Positions 37,960-44,988 of a stretch of 64,000 nt of DNA are shown piece by piece. The stretch is from Lysobacterales bacterium 66-474 (GTDB lineage Bacteria; Pseudomonadota; Gammaproteobacteria; Xanthomonadales; Rhodanobacteraceae). Every line of letters begins with the position of its first letter. The first letter of the stretch is position 1. Made by a program: the position numbers and the translations under genes. The notes under the pieces were generated by a model that made no database searches, was not told the origin of the DNA, and saw only the letters and a list, made by a program, of their open reading frames with translations. The DNA lies in the NCBI GenBank assembly GCA_001899805.1, contig MKWP01000015.1, forward strand, positions 496,001-560,000. The letters are read 5' to 3'.

Positions 37960-38868
37960 ATGCGCTTGGCCGCCCCGCTCCACGGGCTTGCTTCCCGCCC
38001 GGCCCGATGCCTTCTCATCGGACTGTGCTCCACCATGCCCCTGCATGCGGAAACCTCCGTCACGCACTGGGCGCCGTCGGCGATTTCGTCGCCGCTGTTC
38101 GAGTCCCACGGGGCCTTCGACTACGCCCGCGACGATTTCTACTTCGTGCGCAGCTCACGCGCCTTCCGCGGCTGGCGCATCATGGTCAGCCATTGCGGAG
38201 CGGACGGTTGGGAAACACCGGTCGATGCAAGCTTCGCGGGCGATGGAGTCGAGGCCGACCCATTCATCACGCCGGACGGCAAACATCTTTATTTCATTTC
38301 GACGCGTTCCACCGACGGTCGGCGACACGCCGACCTCGACATTTGGAGCATGGACCGGCAAGCGGACGGCAAGTGGGGCGAGCCCGAGCGCCTGCCTGCG
38401 CCGGTGAATTCCCGCAGCCAGGAATGGTTCCCGCGTCCGTCGGCCGACGGCTGGCTGTACTTCGGATCCGGCCGCGCGGGCGGCTTCGGCAAGACCGACA
38501 TCTGGCGCGCACGGCAGGATGCATCGGGGAAATGGCGGGTCGAGAACGCCGGGCCAGCCATCAACACCGCCGGCGACGAATACGAAGCGCTGCCCTCGCC
38601 CGACGGCCGCCGCCTGCTCGTGGAGGCCGATGGCTATTACATGGCGACATTTGAAAACGGCCACTGGTCGCCGCGGAAAAAATTGGGCCCGGACGTGAAC
38701 GTCAACGGCACGGAAATCGGCGCGGCGTTTTCGCCCAGCGGCAAATCATTGTTGTTCGCGCGCGACAGCAAGGGGCCGCTGTCCGGCGAGTTCTACCTGT
38801 GGCAACCGGATGGCCCGGAAGCGTGGCCACCCGTCTGTCGCGCCCGGCAAGACGACCCGGCGGCATGA
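37960..38868 (+). CDS. Exported PD40/TolB-like beta-propeller protein
   Basis: 302 residues. A signal peptide (about residues 1-30, ending PLHAET) precedes repeated WD40-like PD40 blades: DPFITPDGKHLYFISTRSTDGRRHADLDIW, SQEWFPRPSADGWLYFGSGRAGGFGKTDIWRA, DEYEALPSPDGRRLLVEADGYY and GAAFSPSGKSLLFARDSKGPLSGEFYLW. The repeated SPDG/R-L-F motif is the PD40 hallmark. Function is unknown; relatives include TolB and periplasmic peptidase propellers. GGAGAAC precedes the ATG. It is divergent from mtnA, with no functional partner visible. Confidence 0.82.
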   Translation: MRLAAPLHGLASRPARCLLIGLCSTMPLHAETSVTHWAPSAISSPLFESHGAFDYARDDFYFVRSSRAFRGWRIMVSHCGADGWETPVDASFAGDGVEADPFITPDGKHLYFISTRSTDGRRHADLDIWSMDRQADGKWGEPERLPAPVNSRSQEWFPRPSADGWLYFGSGRAGGFGKTDIWRARQDASGKWRVENAGPAINTAGDEYEALPSPDGRRLLVEADGYYMATFENGHWSPRKKLGPDVNVNGTEIGAAFSPSGKSLLFARDSKGPLSGEFYLWQPDGPEAWPPVCRARQDDPAA

Positions 38869-38889
38869 GCCCGGCGCGGCAGCTCGCGC

Positions 38890-39087
38890 TCAATCTTCCT
38901 GCGGGATCAATATCCACAGGATGATGTAGACGAGGATCCCGGGAAATGCGGCCGAAAAGATCGACACCAGCACGTAGATGATGCGCGCCAGCGTGGGATC
39001 GAGCCCGAAATGATCGGCGAGGCCGCCGACCACGCCGCCGATCCAGCGGTCATGGCGTGAACGGCGCAGGGGGCGCGATGTGTTCAT
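38890..39087 (-). CDS. PspC-domain small membrane protein
   Basis: 65 residues: MNTSRPLRRSRHDRWIGGVVGGLADHFGLDPTLARIIYVLVSIFSAAFPGILVYIILWILIPQED. The R..D..IGGVVGGLA....D..L.R..YV motif and the single long hydrophobic stretch followed by P-x-E-D match the PspC (phage-shock) domain, here without the larger PspC extension. PspC proteins sense envelope stress in the inner membrane. The Shine-Dalgarno site is weak. It is convergent with the PD40 gene and precedes a REP-like repeat. Confidence 0.8.
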   Translation of the reverse strand: MNTSRPLRRSRHDRWIGGVVGGLADHFGLDPTLARIIYVLVSIFSAAFPGILVYIILWILIPQED

Positions 39088-39117
39088 GCCGGGATTCTGT
39101 TGAGGGTCCTCGTGAGT

Positions 39118-39197
39118 GTAGCCCGGATGAAACGAAGTTGAATCCGGGGATGGCCTGCATCCCGGATTGCGCCGCTGCGCGGCTTGATCCGGGCTAC
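39118..39197. repeat. GTAGCCCGGAT repeat overlapping the phaC stop codon
   Basis: 80 bases from GTAGCCCGGAT (39118-39128) to ATCCGGGCTAC (39187-39197), homologous to 33538-33620 (shared CCCGGATTGCGCC/GCGGCTT..ATCCGGGCTAC). The right end, read on the minus strand as GTAGCCCGGAT, contributes TAG as the phaC stop codon (39194-39196). Confidence 0.8.
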
Positions 39198-40261
39198 TTC
39201 GTGCGCTTGGCCAGCCACTCGTGGATCGCCGGCGGAACTTCGCGTTGCGCGCGGCCAGACACGTAGATGCCGATGTGGCCGCCCTTGAACGCGAGCTGGG
39301 TGTAGTCCTTGGTGCCGACATGCTCACCCAGTGGACGCGAAGCGGACGGCGGCACCAGGTGATCCTGCTCGGCGAAGATGTTGAGCACGGGAATGGTGAT
39401 GGTCTTCAGGCTCACCGGCTTGCCGCCGATCTCGAGCCCGCCCTTCACCAGCTTGTTGCCCTGGTAGAAATCCTTGATGAACTGGCGAAATGCCTCGCCG
39501 GCCTGGTCGGGCGAATCGAAGATCCACTTCTCCATGCGCAGGAAGTTCTCGAGCTCGACCTTGTCGTCGAGGATGTCGAGCATCGCGACGTACTTCTGCT
39601 GGTTCAACCGCACCGGCTTCAACGTGAGGTAGCACCAGTTCATCAGGTCCGCGGGCACGTTGCCCAGCGTATCGACGAACAGGTCCACGTCCATCCCGCG
39701 CGTCCAGTGCGACAGCATGTTGTCCCTGGTGTGGAAATCGACCGGCGTCACCATCGTGATCAGGTTCTGCAACTTCTCCTGGTGCAGCGCGGTGAAGCAC
39801 AGCGAGAACGCGCCGCCCTGGCATATGCCGAGCAGGTTGATCTTCTTCACGCCCGCATGTTTCGCAACGGCATCCACGCAACGGCGGATGTAGCCGTTGA
39901 TGTAGTCGTCCAGCGTCAGCCAGCGGTCGCCGCCGTCGGGGTAGCCCCAGTCGATGATGTAGACGTCCTCGCCCAGCGCGAGCAGGTTCTTGACCAACGA
40001 GCGGTCGTCCTGCAGGTCGACCATGTACGGGCGATTGACCAGCGCGTAGCAGATCAGCAGCGGCGCTTTCGCGGTCGGCCTGCCCTTGCCCTTGTAGCGA
40101 TAGACCACCACCTTGTCTTCCGTGTAGATCGCTTCCTTGTCGGTTGCGCCGTAATCGACGTCTTCGACTTCACGCAGCGTCTTGAAGCTTGCCGCGAGCT
40201 TCTGCTGCGCGCGCATGGCTTCGTCCAGCGCACGTTTCGGGTCGATGCGGATCGGATCCAT
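39194..40261 (-). CDS. phaC: Poly(3-hydroxyalkanoate) synthase, class III catalytic subunit
   Basis: 355 residues, the length of class III PhaC. It polymerises (R)-3-hydroxyacyl-CoA to polyhydroxyalkanoate storage granules with PhaE. The lipase-like box is GICQGG with catalytic Cys147, followed by the Asp300 (FAEQDH) and His329 (KGGHIGIYVSG) of the triad; numbers match those of the Allochromatium enzyme closely (149/302/331). The start ATG (40261) overlaps the phaE stop by one base; a GTG at 40264 is an alternative. The stop is within a REP-like repeat end. Substrate range cannot be read from sequence. Confidence 0.96.
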   Translation of the reverse strand: MDPIRIDPKRALDEAMRAQQKLAASFKTLREVEDVDYGATDKEAIYTEDKVVVYRYKGKGRPTAKAPLLICYALVNRPYMVDLQDDRSLVKNLLALGEDVYIIDWGYPDGGDRWLTLDDYINGYIRRCVDAVAKHAGVKKINLLGICQGGAFSLCFTALHQEKLQNLITMVTPVDFHTRDNMLSHWTRGMDVDLFVDTLGNVPADLMNWCYLTLKPVRLNQQKYVAMLDILDDKVELENFLRMEKWIFDSPDQAGEAFRQFIKDFYQGNKLVKGGLEIGGKPVSLKTITIPVLNIFAEQDHLVPPSASRPLGEHVGTKDYTQLAFKGGHIGIYVSGRAQREVPPAIHEWLAKRTK

Positions 40262-41313
40262 CACGGTTTCTCCTCGCCGGCCGGCTTGCGTGTTGCGCGG
40301 GTCGTTTTTGCCGCAGCCTTGCGCGCACGTGGCGCCTTCGGTCGCGCGCCCTTCAGTTTCTCGATCTCGGCGCGCAGCGCGGCAACCTCGTCGCGCAAGT
40401 CGGCGTCGTGCTCGCCGCGATCCTTGGCGTCGCGGTGCAAGTCATGCACGCGCTTGCCGATGCTGTCGATTTCGGTACGGGTCGGGATGCCAAGGTCGTT
40501 GGACACCTTTTCGACTTCCAACTGCGCGTGTTTGCGCACGCGCATCTGCGCGTTCACCAGCGCCCCGTAGACTTCGCGGAATTCGTCGGACAGCGCGATT
40601 TCGGCGTAGGCGTCCTCGGCTGCGTCCACCCACAGGTCGTACAGGCCGCGCACGGAATCGACCTGGCGGCCCGGTTCGCCGCGCTCGGCCAGCTTGTCCT
40701 CGAACACCTCGAACGCGCGCCGGCTGGCGCGCGCGATCAGCGCGTTGTAACGATTGGTCTCATGCTGGTAATCCAGCCAGGCCTTGGCCATGCGCTGGTA
40801 GTGTTCCTGATGCTCGCGCGCGTAGCCGAACGCGGGGAGGTCGAGCAGCGCGCGCGTTTCGCGCATCGCCGGCTGCACGGTTTCCAACATCTGCTCGAAG
40901 CCTTTCGCACCGTGGCCGGCAAGCTCGCGCATCGCGCGGGCGAGCGGGTTGTCGAACAACGCCGCGTCGGCGCCGGGGAAATTGAACGACTCGCGAACGG
41001 CTGCGGTCCACGCCTGCGGGTCGGCCTTGCCGCCGGCGCCCTGCTCCGCGAGCTTCTGCAACAACGCGAAATAACTGCGCGCGCCCGCCAGCAAGCGTTC
41101 GACCGTTTCGCTCTGCACGTTCCGCGCACTGCCCGCGTCGAACATCCGCGACCACTGTTCGAGACCCTCGTGCCAGGGCGCCTTGCCGGGTTCGACAGCG
41201 CCGGCCTCCACGCCGAATGCCTTGCGCGTGGCATCGTTCCACGCATTCCAGTATTGGCTAGACAACTTCTGCCAGTCGTCTTGCGCACGCGTCACATCAG
41301 GCCCTTTGGCCAT
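40261..41313 (-). CDS. phaE: Class III polyhydroxyalkanoate synthase subunit PhaE
   Basis: 350 residues. PhaE is the non-catalytic partner of class III PhaC. The N-terminal DWQKLSSQYWNAWNDATRKAFG.. pattern, the REHQEHYQRMAKAWLDYQHETNRYNALI segment and EVYGALVNAQMRVRKHAQLEVEKVSNDLGIPTRTEIDSIGKRVHDL are typical PhaE blocks. The C-terminus is a predicted coiled coil (LRDEVAALRAEIEKLK), then a basic Lys/Ala/Arg/Pro-rich tail (GARPKAPRARKAAAKTT), consistent with granule or DNA contacts. ATG 41313 has GGAGA upstream. It is the first gene of a phaE-phaC operon. Confidence 0.92.
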   Translation of the reverse strand: MAKGPDVTRAQDDWQKLSSQYWNAWNDATRKAFGVEAGAVEPGKAPWHEGLEQWSRMFDAGSARNVQSETVERLLAGARSYFALLQKLAEQGAGGKADPQAWTAAVRESFNFPGADAALFDNPLARAMRELAGHGAKGFEQMLETVQPAMRETRALLDLPAFGYAREHQEHYQRMAKAWLDYQHETNRYNALIARASRRAFEVFEDKLAERGEPGRQVDSVRGLYDLWVDAAEDAYAEIALSDEFREVYGALVNAQMRVRKHAQLEVEKVSNDLGIPTRTEIDSIGKRVHDLHRDAKDRGEHDADLRDEVAALRAEIEKLKGARPKAPRARKAAAKTTRATRKPAGEEKP

Positions 41314-41409
41314 GGCCGGGGTCTCCAAGGGTGTTTGCGAGCATGGTAGTGCCGTCAATGTTGCGGCGCAACAAATACGTCCGCATGGTTGCGCGAAACG
41401 GCAACGCCG

Positions 41410-41781
41410 TCACGAGCGGCGTTGGCTGCGATACCAGAAGCGCAGTTTCCGCAGGGCGTGCCTCGTTCGCACGATCGCCATCCGCATGGGAACCCGCAAA
41501 AAGGGCAAATCAATGGCCAACAACAGCAGGCCGGGGATCACCATCCAGAAGCCGAAGACAGGAAGGACAATCCCCAACAACCCGGCGACTATGAGCAGCA
41601 GACCGATGGGAATCCGCACCCAGCGCGAAGAAGGCTTGCGCAACCAGGCCATGACGCGGGCTGCCCAGCCCGGAGCCACGCGCTGCCAGCGATCCAGATG
41701 ACGATCCAGCCGCGACTTGTGCTTGTCGATGACGAACTCCGCGAGCAGCGCCTCAACGCAGGCCGGCGTTGATCTTTGCAA
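41410..41781 (-). CDS. PGPGW-like small membrane protein
   Basis: 123 residues from TTG at 41781, overlapping the end of korB by 29 bases. It has two membrane segments around residues 55-78 and 79-95: RIPIGLLLIVAGLLGIVLPVFGFWMVIPGLLLLAIDLPFLRVP, the LP..GFW..P.GL..LA.D.P-type motif of the PGPGW transmembrane family. N- and C-terminal parts are basic and cytoplasmic. No ATG is available early in this frame except one 44 residues in, so the start is uncertain. Function is unknown. It is co-directional with the kor operon and may be its last gene. Confidence 0.7.
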   Translation of the reverse strand: MQRSTPACVEALLAEFVIDKHKSRLDRHLDRWQRVAPGWAARVMAWLRKPSSRWVRIPIGLLLIVAGLLGIVLPVFGFWMVIPGLLLLAIDLPFLRVPMRMAIVRTRHALRKLRFWYRSQRRS

Positions 41782-42808
41782 GGGTCGCGCTGCCGGGGCA
41801 CAGCTCGCGCTCGCCCAGCGTATTGAAGGCGATCGGCGCGGTCTCGAGGTGCGCGTGCAGATCGGGGGCTTCGGGATCGACGTACAGCAGACCGGTCACG
41901 ATCTCGCCGCGCGCCTGGCACGCATGCAGGTAGTTCATGGCTGCCACGCGATCGGCGGTGTCGTGCGAATCCGGCAGTTTGCGCAGGTGCAACACGCTGC
42001 CGTCGTGCTGGCGTACCTCGCGTACTTCGCCGGGCGGACAGTCGACGGTGATTTCGTCGCGGCCGGAGATGAAATCCATCCGGCACAACGCGTGGTTGTG
42101 CTCGCGAATGAAGTCGTAGCTCTTGGTGCTGCCTTCGTGGTTGTTGAACGCGACACAGGGACTGAGCACGTCCACGAACGACGCGCCCTTGTGCGACATC
42201 GCGGCTTTCAGGATCGGCACCAGCTGGCTCTTGTCGCCGGAGAAACTGCGCGCGACGAAACTCGCGCCGAGTTGCAGCGCCATCCCGACCATGTCCACCG
42301 GCGCATCGGTGTTGACTGCACCCTTCTTGGATTTGCTGCCTTGATCCGCGGTGGCCGAAAACTGGCCCTTGGTGAGTCCGTACACGCCGTTGTTTTCGAC
42401 GATGTAGACCATGTCGACGCCGCGCCTGATCGCGTGCACGAACTGGCCGATGCCGATGGAAGCGGAGTCGCCGTCGCCGGAAATGCCGAGATACAGCAAC
42501 TCCCGGTTGGCGAGGTTGGCGCCCGTGAGCACCGACGGCATGCGCCCGTGCACCGTGTTGAAGCCGTGCGAAGCCGAAAGGAAATACGTCGGCGTCTTGC
42601 TGCTGCAGCCGATCCCCGACAGCTTCGCGACCCGGTGCGGTTCGATATCCAGTTCCCAGCAGGCCTGGATGATCGCCGCCGAAATCGAATCGTGTCCGCA
42701 ACCCGCGCAGAGGGTCGAAATCGCGCCTTCGTAATCGCGGCGCGTGAAGCCAACTCGGTTCCGTTGCAGCGAAGGGTGGTGGAGTTTGGGTTTGGGGAGG
42801 TAAGTCAT
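41753..42808 (-). CDS. korB: 2-oxoacid:ferredoxin oxidoreductase, beta subunit
   Basis: 351 residues. The thiamine-diphosphate subunit of a 2-oxoacid:ferredoxin oxidoreductase. Landmarks: STLCAGCGHDSISAAIIQACWELD (cluster/TPP region), SGIGCSSKTPTYFL, the GDGDSASIGIGQFVHAIRRG TPP/Mg-binding motif with NNGVYGLTKGQFSAT. The C-terminus has the expected core plus an ~80-residue extension. In the same strand order as korA upstream, 178 bases of REP-containing DNA separate them. The enzyme converts 2-oxoglutarate to succinyl-CoA, reducing ferredoxin (or carboxylates in reverse). Substrate (2-oxoglutarate vs pyruvate) is inferred from similarity, not shown. Confidence 0.9.
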   Translation of the reverse strand: MTYLPKPKLHHPSLQRNRVGFTRRDYEGAISTLCAGCGHDSISAAIIQACWELDIEPHRVAKLSGIGCSSKTPTYFLSASHGFNTVHGRMPSVLTGANLANRELLYLGISGDGDSASIGIGQFVHAIRRGVDMVYIVENNGVYGLTKGQFSATADQGSKSKKGAVNTDAPVDMVGMALQLGASFVARSFSGDKSQLVPILKAAMSHKGASFVDVLSPCVAFNNHEGSTKSYDFIREHNHALCRMDFISGRDEITVDCPPGEVREVRQHDGSVLHLRKLPDSHDTADRVAAMNYLHACQARGEIVTGLLYVDPEAPDLHAHLETAPIAFNTLGERELCPGSATLAKINAGLR

Positions 42809-42845
42809 GATTGATTTCCGAACATCGTGCAGACCTCAAATTCCC

Positions 42846-42961
42846 GTCATTCCGGGGCTGCCCGCGCCGTGTGCGGGCAGAACCCGGAATCGGTCTTATG
42901 CCCCTGCCGAACCGATTCCGGGTTCCATCGCCGATCGAGCCGGCGATGGCCCCGGAATGAC
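42846..42961. repeat. GTCATTCCGG element between korA and korB
   Basis: 116 bases bounded by GTCATTCCGG (42846-42855) and CCGGAATGAC (42952-42961), with CTGCCCG/CGGGCAG (about 42859-42880) and CGGAATCGGT/ACCGATTCCG inside. Shares ends and the internal CTGCCCG...CGGGCAGAACCCG with the 11215-11421 element. It sits between two genes that should be co-transcribed. Confidence 0.8.
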
Positions 42962-42986
42962 GATCATGTAATTTTCGAATCCCGGT

Positions 42987-44825
42987 TCAAGCCACCTTGC
43001 CGCCACGCAATTGCGTCACTTCCGCCTTGCCCATCCGTTCGCCAATCGCCTTGGCGATGAAGCGCGCGGTGATCGGCGTGCCGTCGTAGTGCAGGATCGG
43101 GACCAGCCGCGCGGGATCGATCTCGAACTGTTCGATCAGCAGCGATCGCAATTGGCCATCGCGGTTCTGCTCGACCACGAACACGGAATCGTGGCCATCG
43201 ACGAACTCGCGCACGGAATCGGCAAAGGGATAGCCGCGCACGCGCAGCGCGTCGACGTGCATGCCATCGGCATCGAGCTTGGCAATCGCCTCGGCCATCG
43301 ACGGCGCGGTGGAACCAAAATGGATGACGCCGTGTCGTGCCGGCTGCGGCGTCTTGTGCAGGACCGGCTGCGGCAACAGCGCCTTCGCGGTTTCCAGCTT
43401 GCGCTGAAGGCGCTGCACGTTCTCGACGTAATCCTCGCCCTTTTCGGAATATTTGGCATCGGCATTCTTGCTGGTGCCGCGGGTAAAGAAACTGCCGCGG
43501 GTCGGATGCGTGCCAGGATACGTACGATACGGAATGCCATCGCCATCGACGTCGCGATAACGACCGAACGGCTTGCCTGCCTCCAGCTCCGCCGTGGTCA
43601 ATACCTTGCCGCGATCATAGCTGCGCGCATCGTCCCATTCGAACGGTTTGCTCAGGCGATGGTTCATGCCGATATCGAGATCGCTCAGCACGAACACCGG
43701 CGTCTGCAGGCGGTCCGCAAGGTCCAGCGCCATGGCCGCGAACTCGAAGCACTCGTGCGGGTCTTCCGGAAACAGCAGCACGTGGTTGGTGTCGCCATGC
43801 GACGCGTGCGCACAGAACGCGACGTCCGATTGCTGGGTGCGGGTCGGCATCCCGGTGGAAGGCCCGCCGCGCTGCACGTCCACGATCGTCACCGGTATCT
43901 CGGCGAAATAGGCAAGCCCGATGATCTCGTTCATCAGGGAAATGCCGGGACCGGAGGTGGCCGTGAACGCACGTGCGCCGTTCCAACCTGCGCCGGTGAC
44001 GATGCCGATCGAGGCGATTTCGTCTTCCGCCTGCACGATCGCGTAGTTGTGTTTGCCGGTGTCCTTGTCCACGCGCAGCTTCGCGCAATACTTCTGGAAC
44101 GCCTCGGCCAACGACGACGATGGCGTGATCGGATACCAGGCGCACACGGTGGCACCGCCGTACACCATGCCGAGCGCGGCGGCGCTGTTGCCGTCCACGA
44201 AGATGCGATCACCGACATTGTCGCGGCGCTCGATCTTCAGGCCGATCGGTTGCAGGCGTTGCGATGCGTAATCGCGCCCAAGGTCCAACGCGTGCACGTT
44301 GGGTTCCAGCAGCGCCTGCTTGCCCTTGTACTGTTCGCCGATCAACTGGACGACCACGTCGCGCTCGATACCGAGCAGCGCGGACAGCGCGCCGAGGTAC
44401 ATGATGTTCTTGAACAGTTGCCGCTGGCGCGGATCGTCCCAGGTCCGGTTCGCGATGTCGGTCAGCGGCACGCCGATCACGGTCACGTCATCGCGGAACT
44501 TGAACTTCGGCAGCGGCTTCGAACTGTCGTAAAAAAGATACCCACCCGCAGCGAGTCCCTTGACGTCCTCGTCCCAGGTTTGCGGATTCATCGCCACCAA
44601 AAGGTCATAACCGCCACGCCGTCCCAGCCAGCCGGCCTCGCTGACACGCACCTCGTACCAGGTCGGCAGGCCCTGGATGTTGGACGGGAAAATATTGCGC
44701 GGTGAAACCGGCACGCCCATGCGCAGGATGCACTTGGCGAACAGTTCGTTCGCCGACGCCGAACCCGAGCCGTTGATGTTGGCGAACTTGACGACGAAAT
44801 CGTTGGTGGCGGTGATGGAATTCAT
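42987..44825 (-). CDS. korA: 2-oxoacid:ferredoxin oxidoreductase, fused gamma-alpha subunit
   Basis: 612 residues. The N-terminal ~200 residues are the gamma domain (VVKFANINGSGSASANELFAKCILRMGVPVSPRNIFPSNIQGLPTWYEVRVSE); then the alpha domain has AALGMVYGGATVCAWYPITPSSSLAEAFQ (substrate-binding YPITPSS) and EDEIASIGIVTGAGWNGARAFTATSGPGISLMNE. These two are fused as in KorA/2-oxoglutarate ferredoxin oxidoreductases of aerobic bacteria. ATG 44825 is chosen; the longer frame has no family match. It precedes korB by 178 bases. Oxidises 2-oxoacids with CoA to acyl-CoA using low-potential ferredoxin. Confidence 0.93.
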   Translation of the reverse strand: MNSITATNDFVVKFANINGSGSASANELFAKCILRMGVPVSPRNIFPSNIQGLPTWYEVRVSEAGWLGRRGGYDLLVAMNPQTWDEDVKGLAAGGYLFYDSSKPLPKFKFRDDVTVIGVPLTDIANRTWDDPRQRQLFKNIMYLGALSALLGIERDVVVQLIGEQYKGKQALLEPNVHALDLGRDYASQRLQPIGLKIERRDNVGDRIFVDGNSAAALGMVYGGATVCAWYPITPSSSLAEAFQKYCAKLRVDKDTGKHNYAIVQAEDEIASIGIVTGAGWNGARAFTATSGPGISLMNEIIGLAYFAEIPVTIVDVQRGGPSTGMPTRTQQSDVAFCAHASHGDTNHVLLFPEDPHECFEFAAMALDLADRLQTPVFVLSDLDIGMNHRLSKPFEWDDARSYDRGKVLTTAELEAGKPFGRYRDVDGDGIPYRTYPGTHPTRGSFFTRGTSKNADAKYSEKGEDYVENVQRLQRKLETAKALLPQPVLHKTPQPARHGVIHFGSTAPSMAEAIAKLDADGMHVDALRVRGYPFADSVREFVDGHDSVFVVEQNRDGQLRSLLIEQFEIDPARLVPILHYDGTPITARFIAKAIGERMGKAEVTQLRGGKVA

Positions 44826-44844
44826 ACCGCACTTTGCCGTTGCT

Positions 44845-44960
44845 CCCCTCGCCCGCTTGCGGGAGAGGGGTGGGGGTGAGGGGAAAACTTGCGCAGCGAG
44901 ACGTATTCGCCATCTCCCCCCCATCCGCCTTCGGCACCTTCCCCCGCAAGCGGGGGAAGG
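44845..44960. repeat. CCCCTC...GAGGGG palindromic repeat upstream of korA
   Basis: CCCCTC-g-CCCGC-tt-GCGGG-a-GAGGGG (44845-44870) folds into a long hairpin, followed by TGGGGGTGAGGGG, and at the right CCTTCCCCCGC (44937-44947) with GCGGGGGAAGG (44950-44960). It resembles the repeat at 26422-26496. It lies in the 163-base gap between the flavoprotein gene and korA. Confidence 0.7.
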
Positions 44961-44988
44961 GAGTCAGCGACAAAATCGCGCACGCAAA

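Noticed and set aside
36192-38654. An 820-codon plus-strand ORF across GtrA, mtnA and the PD40 gene
   Set aside because: It runs out of frame through three supported genes and has no domain similarity.
43011-44705. A 564-codon plus-strand ORF over korA
   Set aside because: Antisense shadow of the fused gamma-alpha subunit; no motif and no Shine-Dalgarno site.
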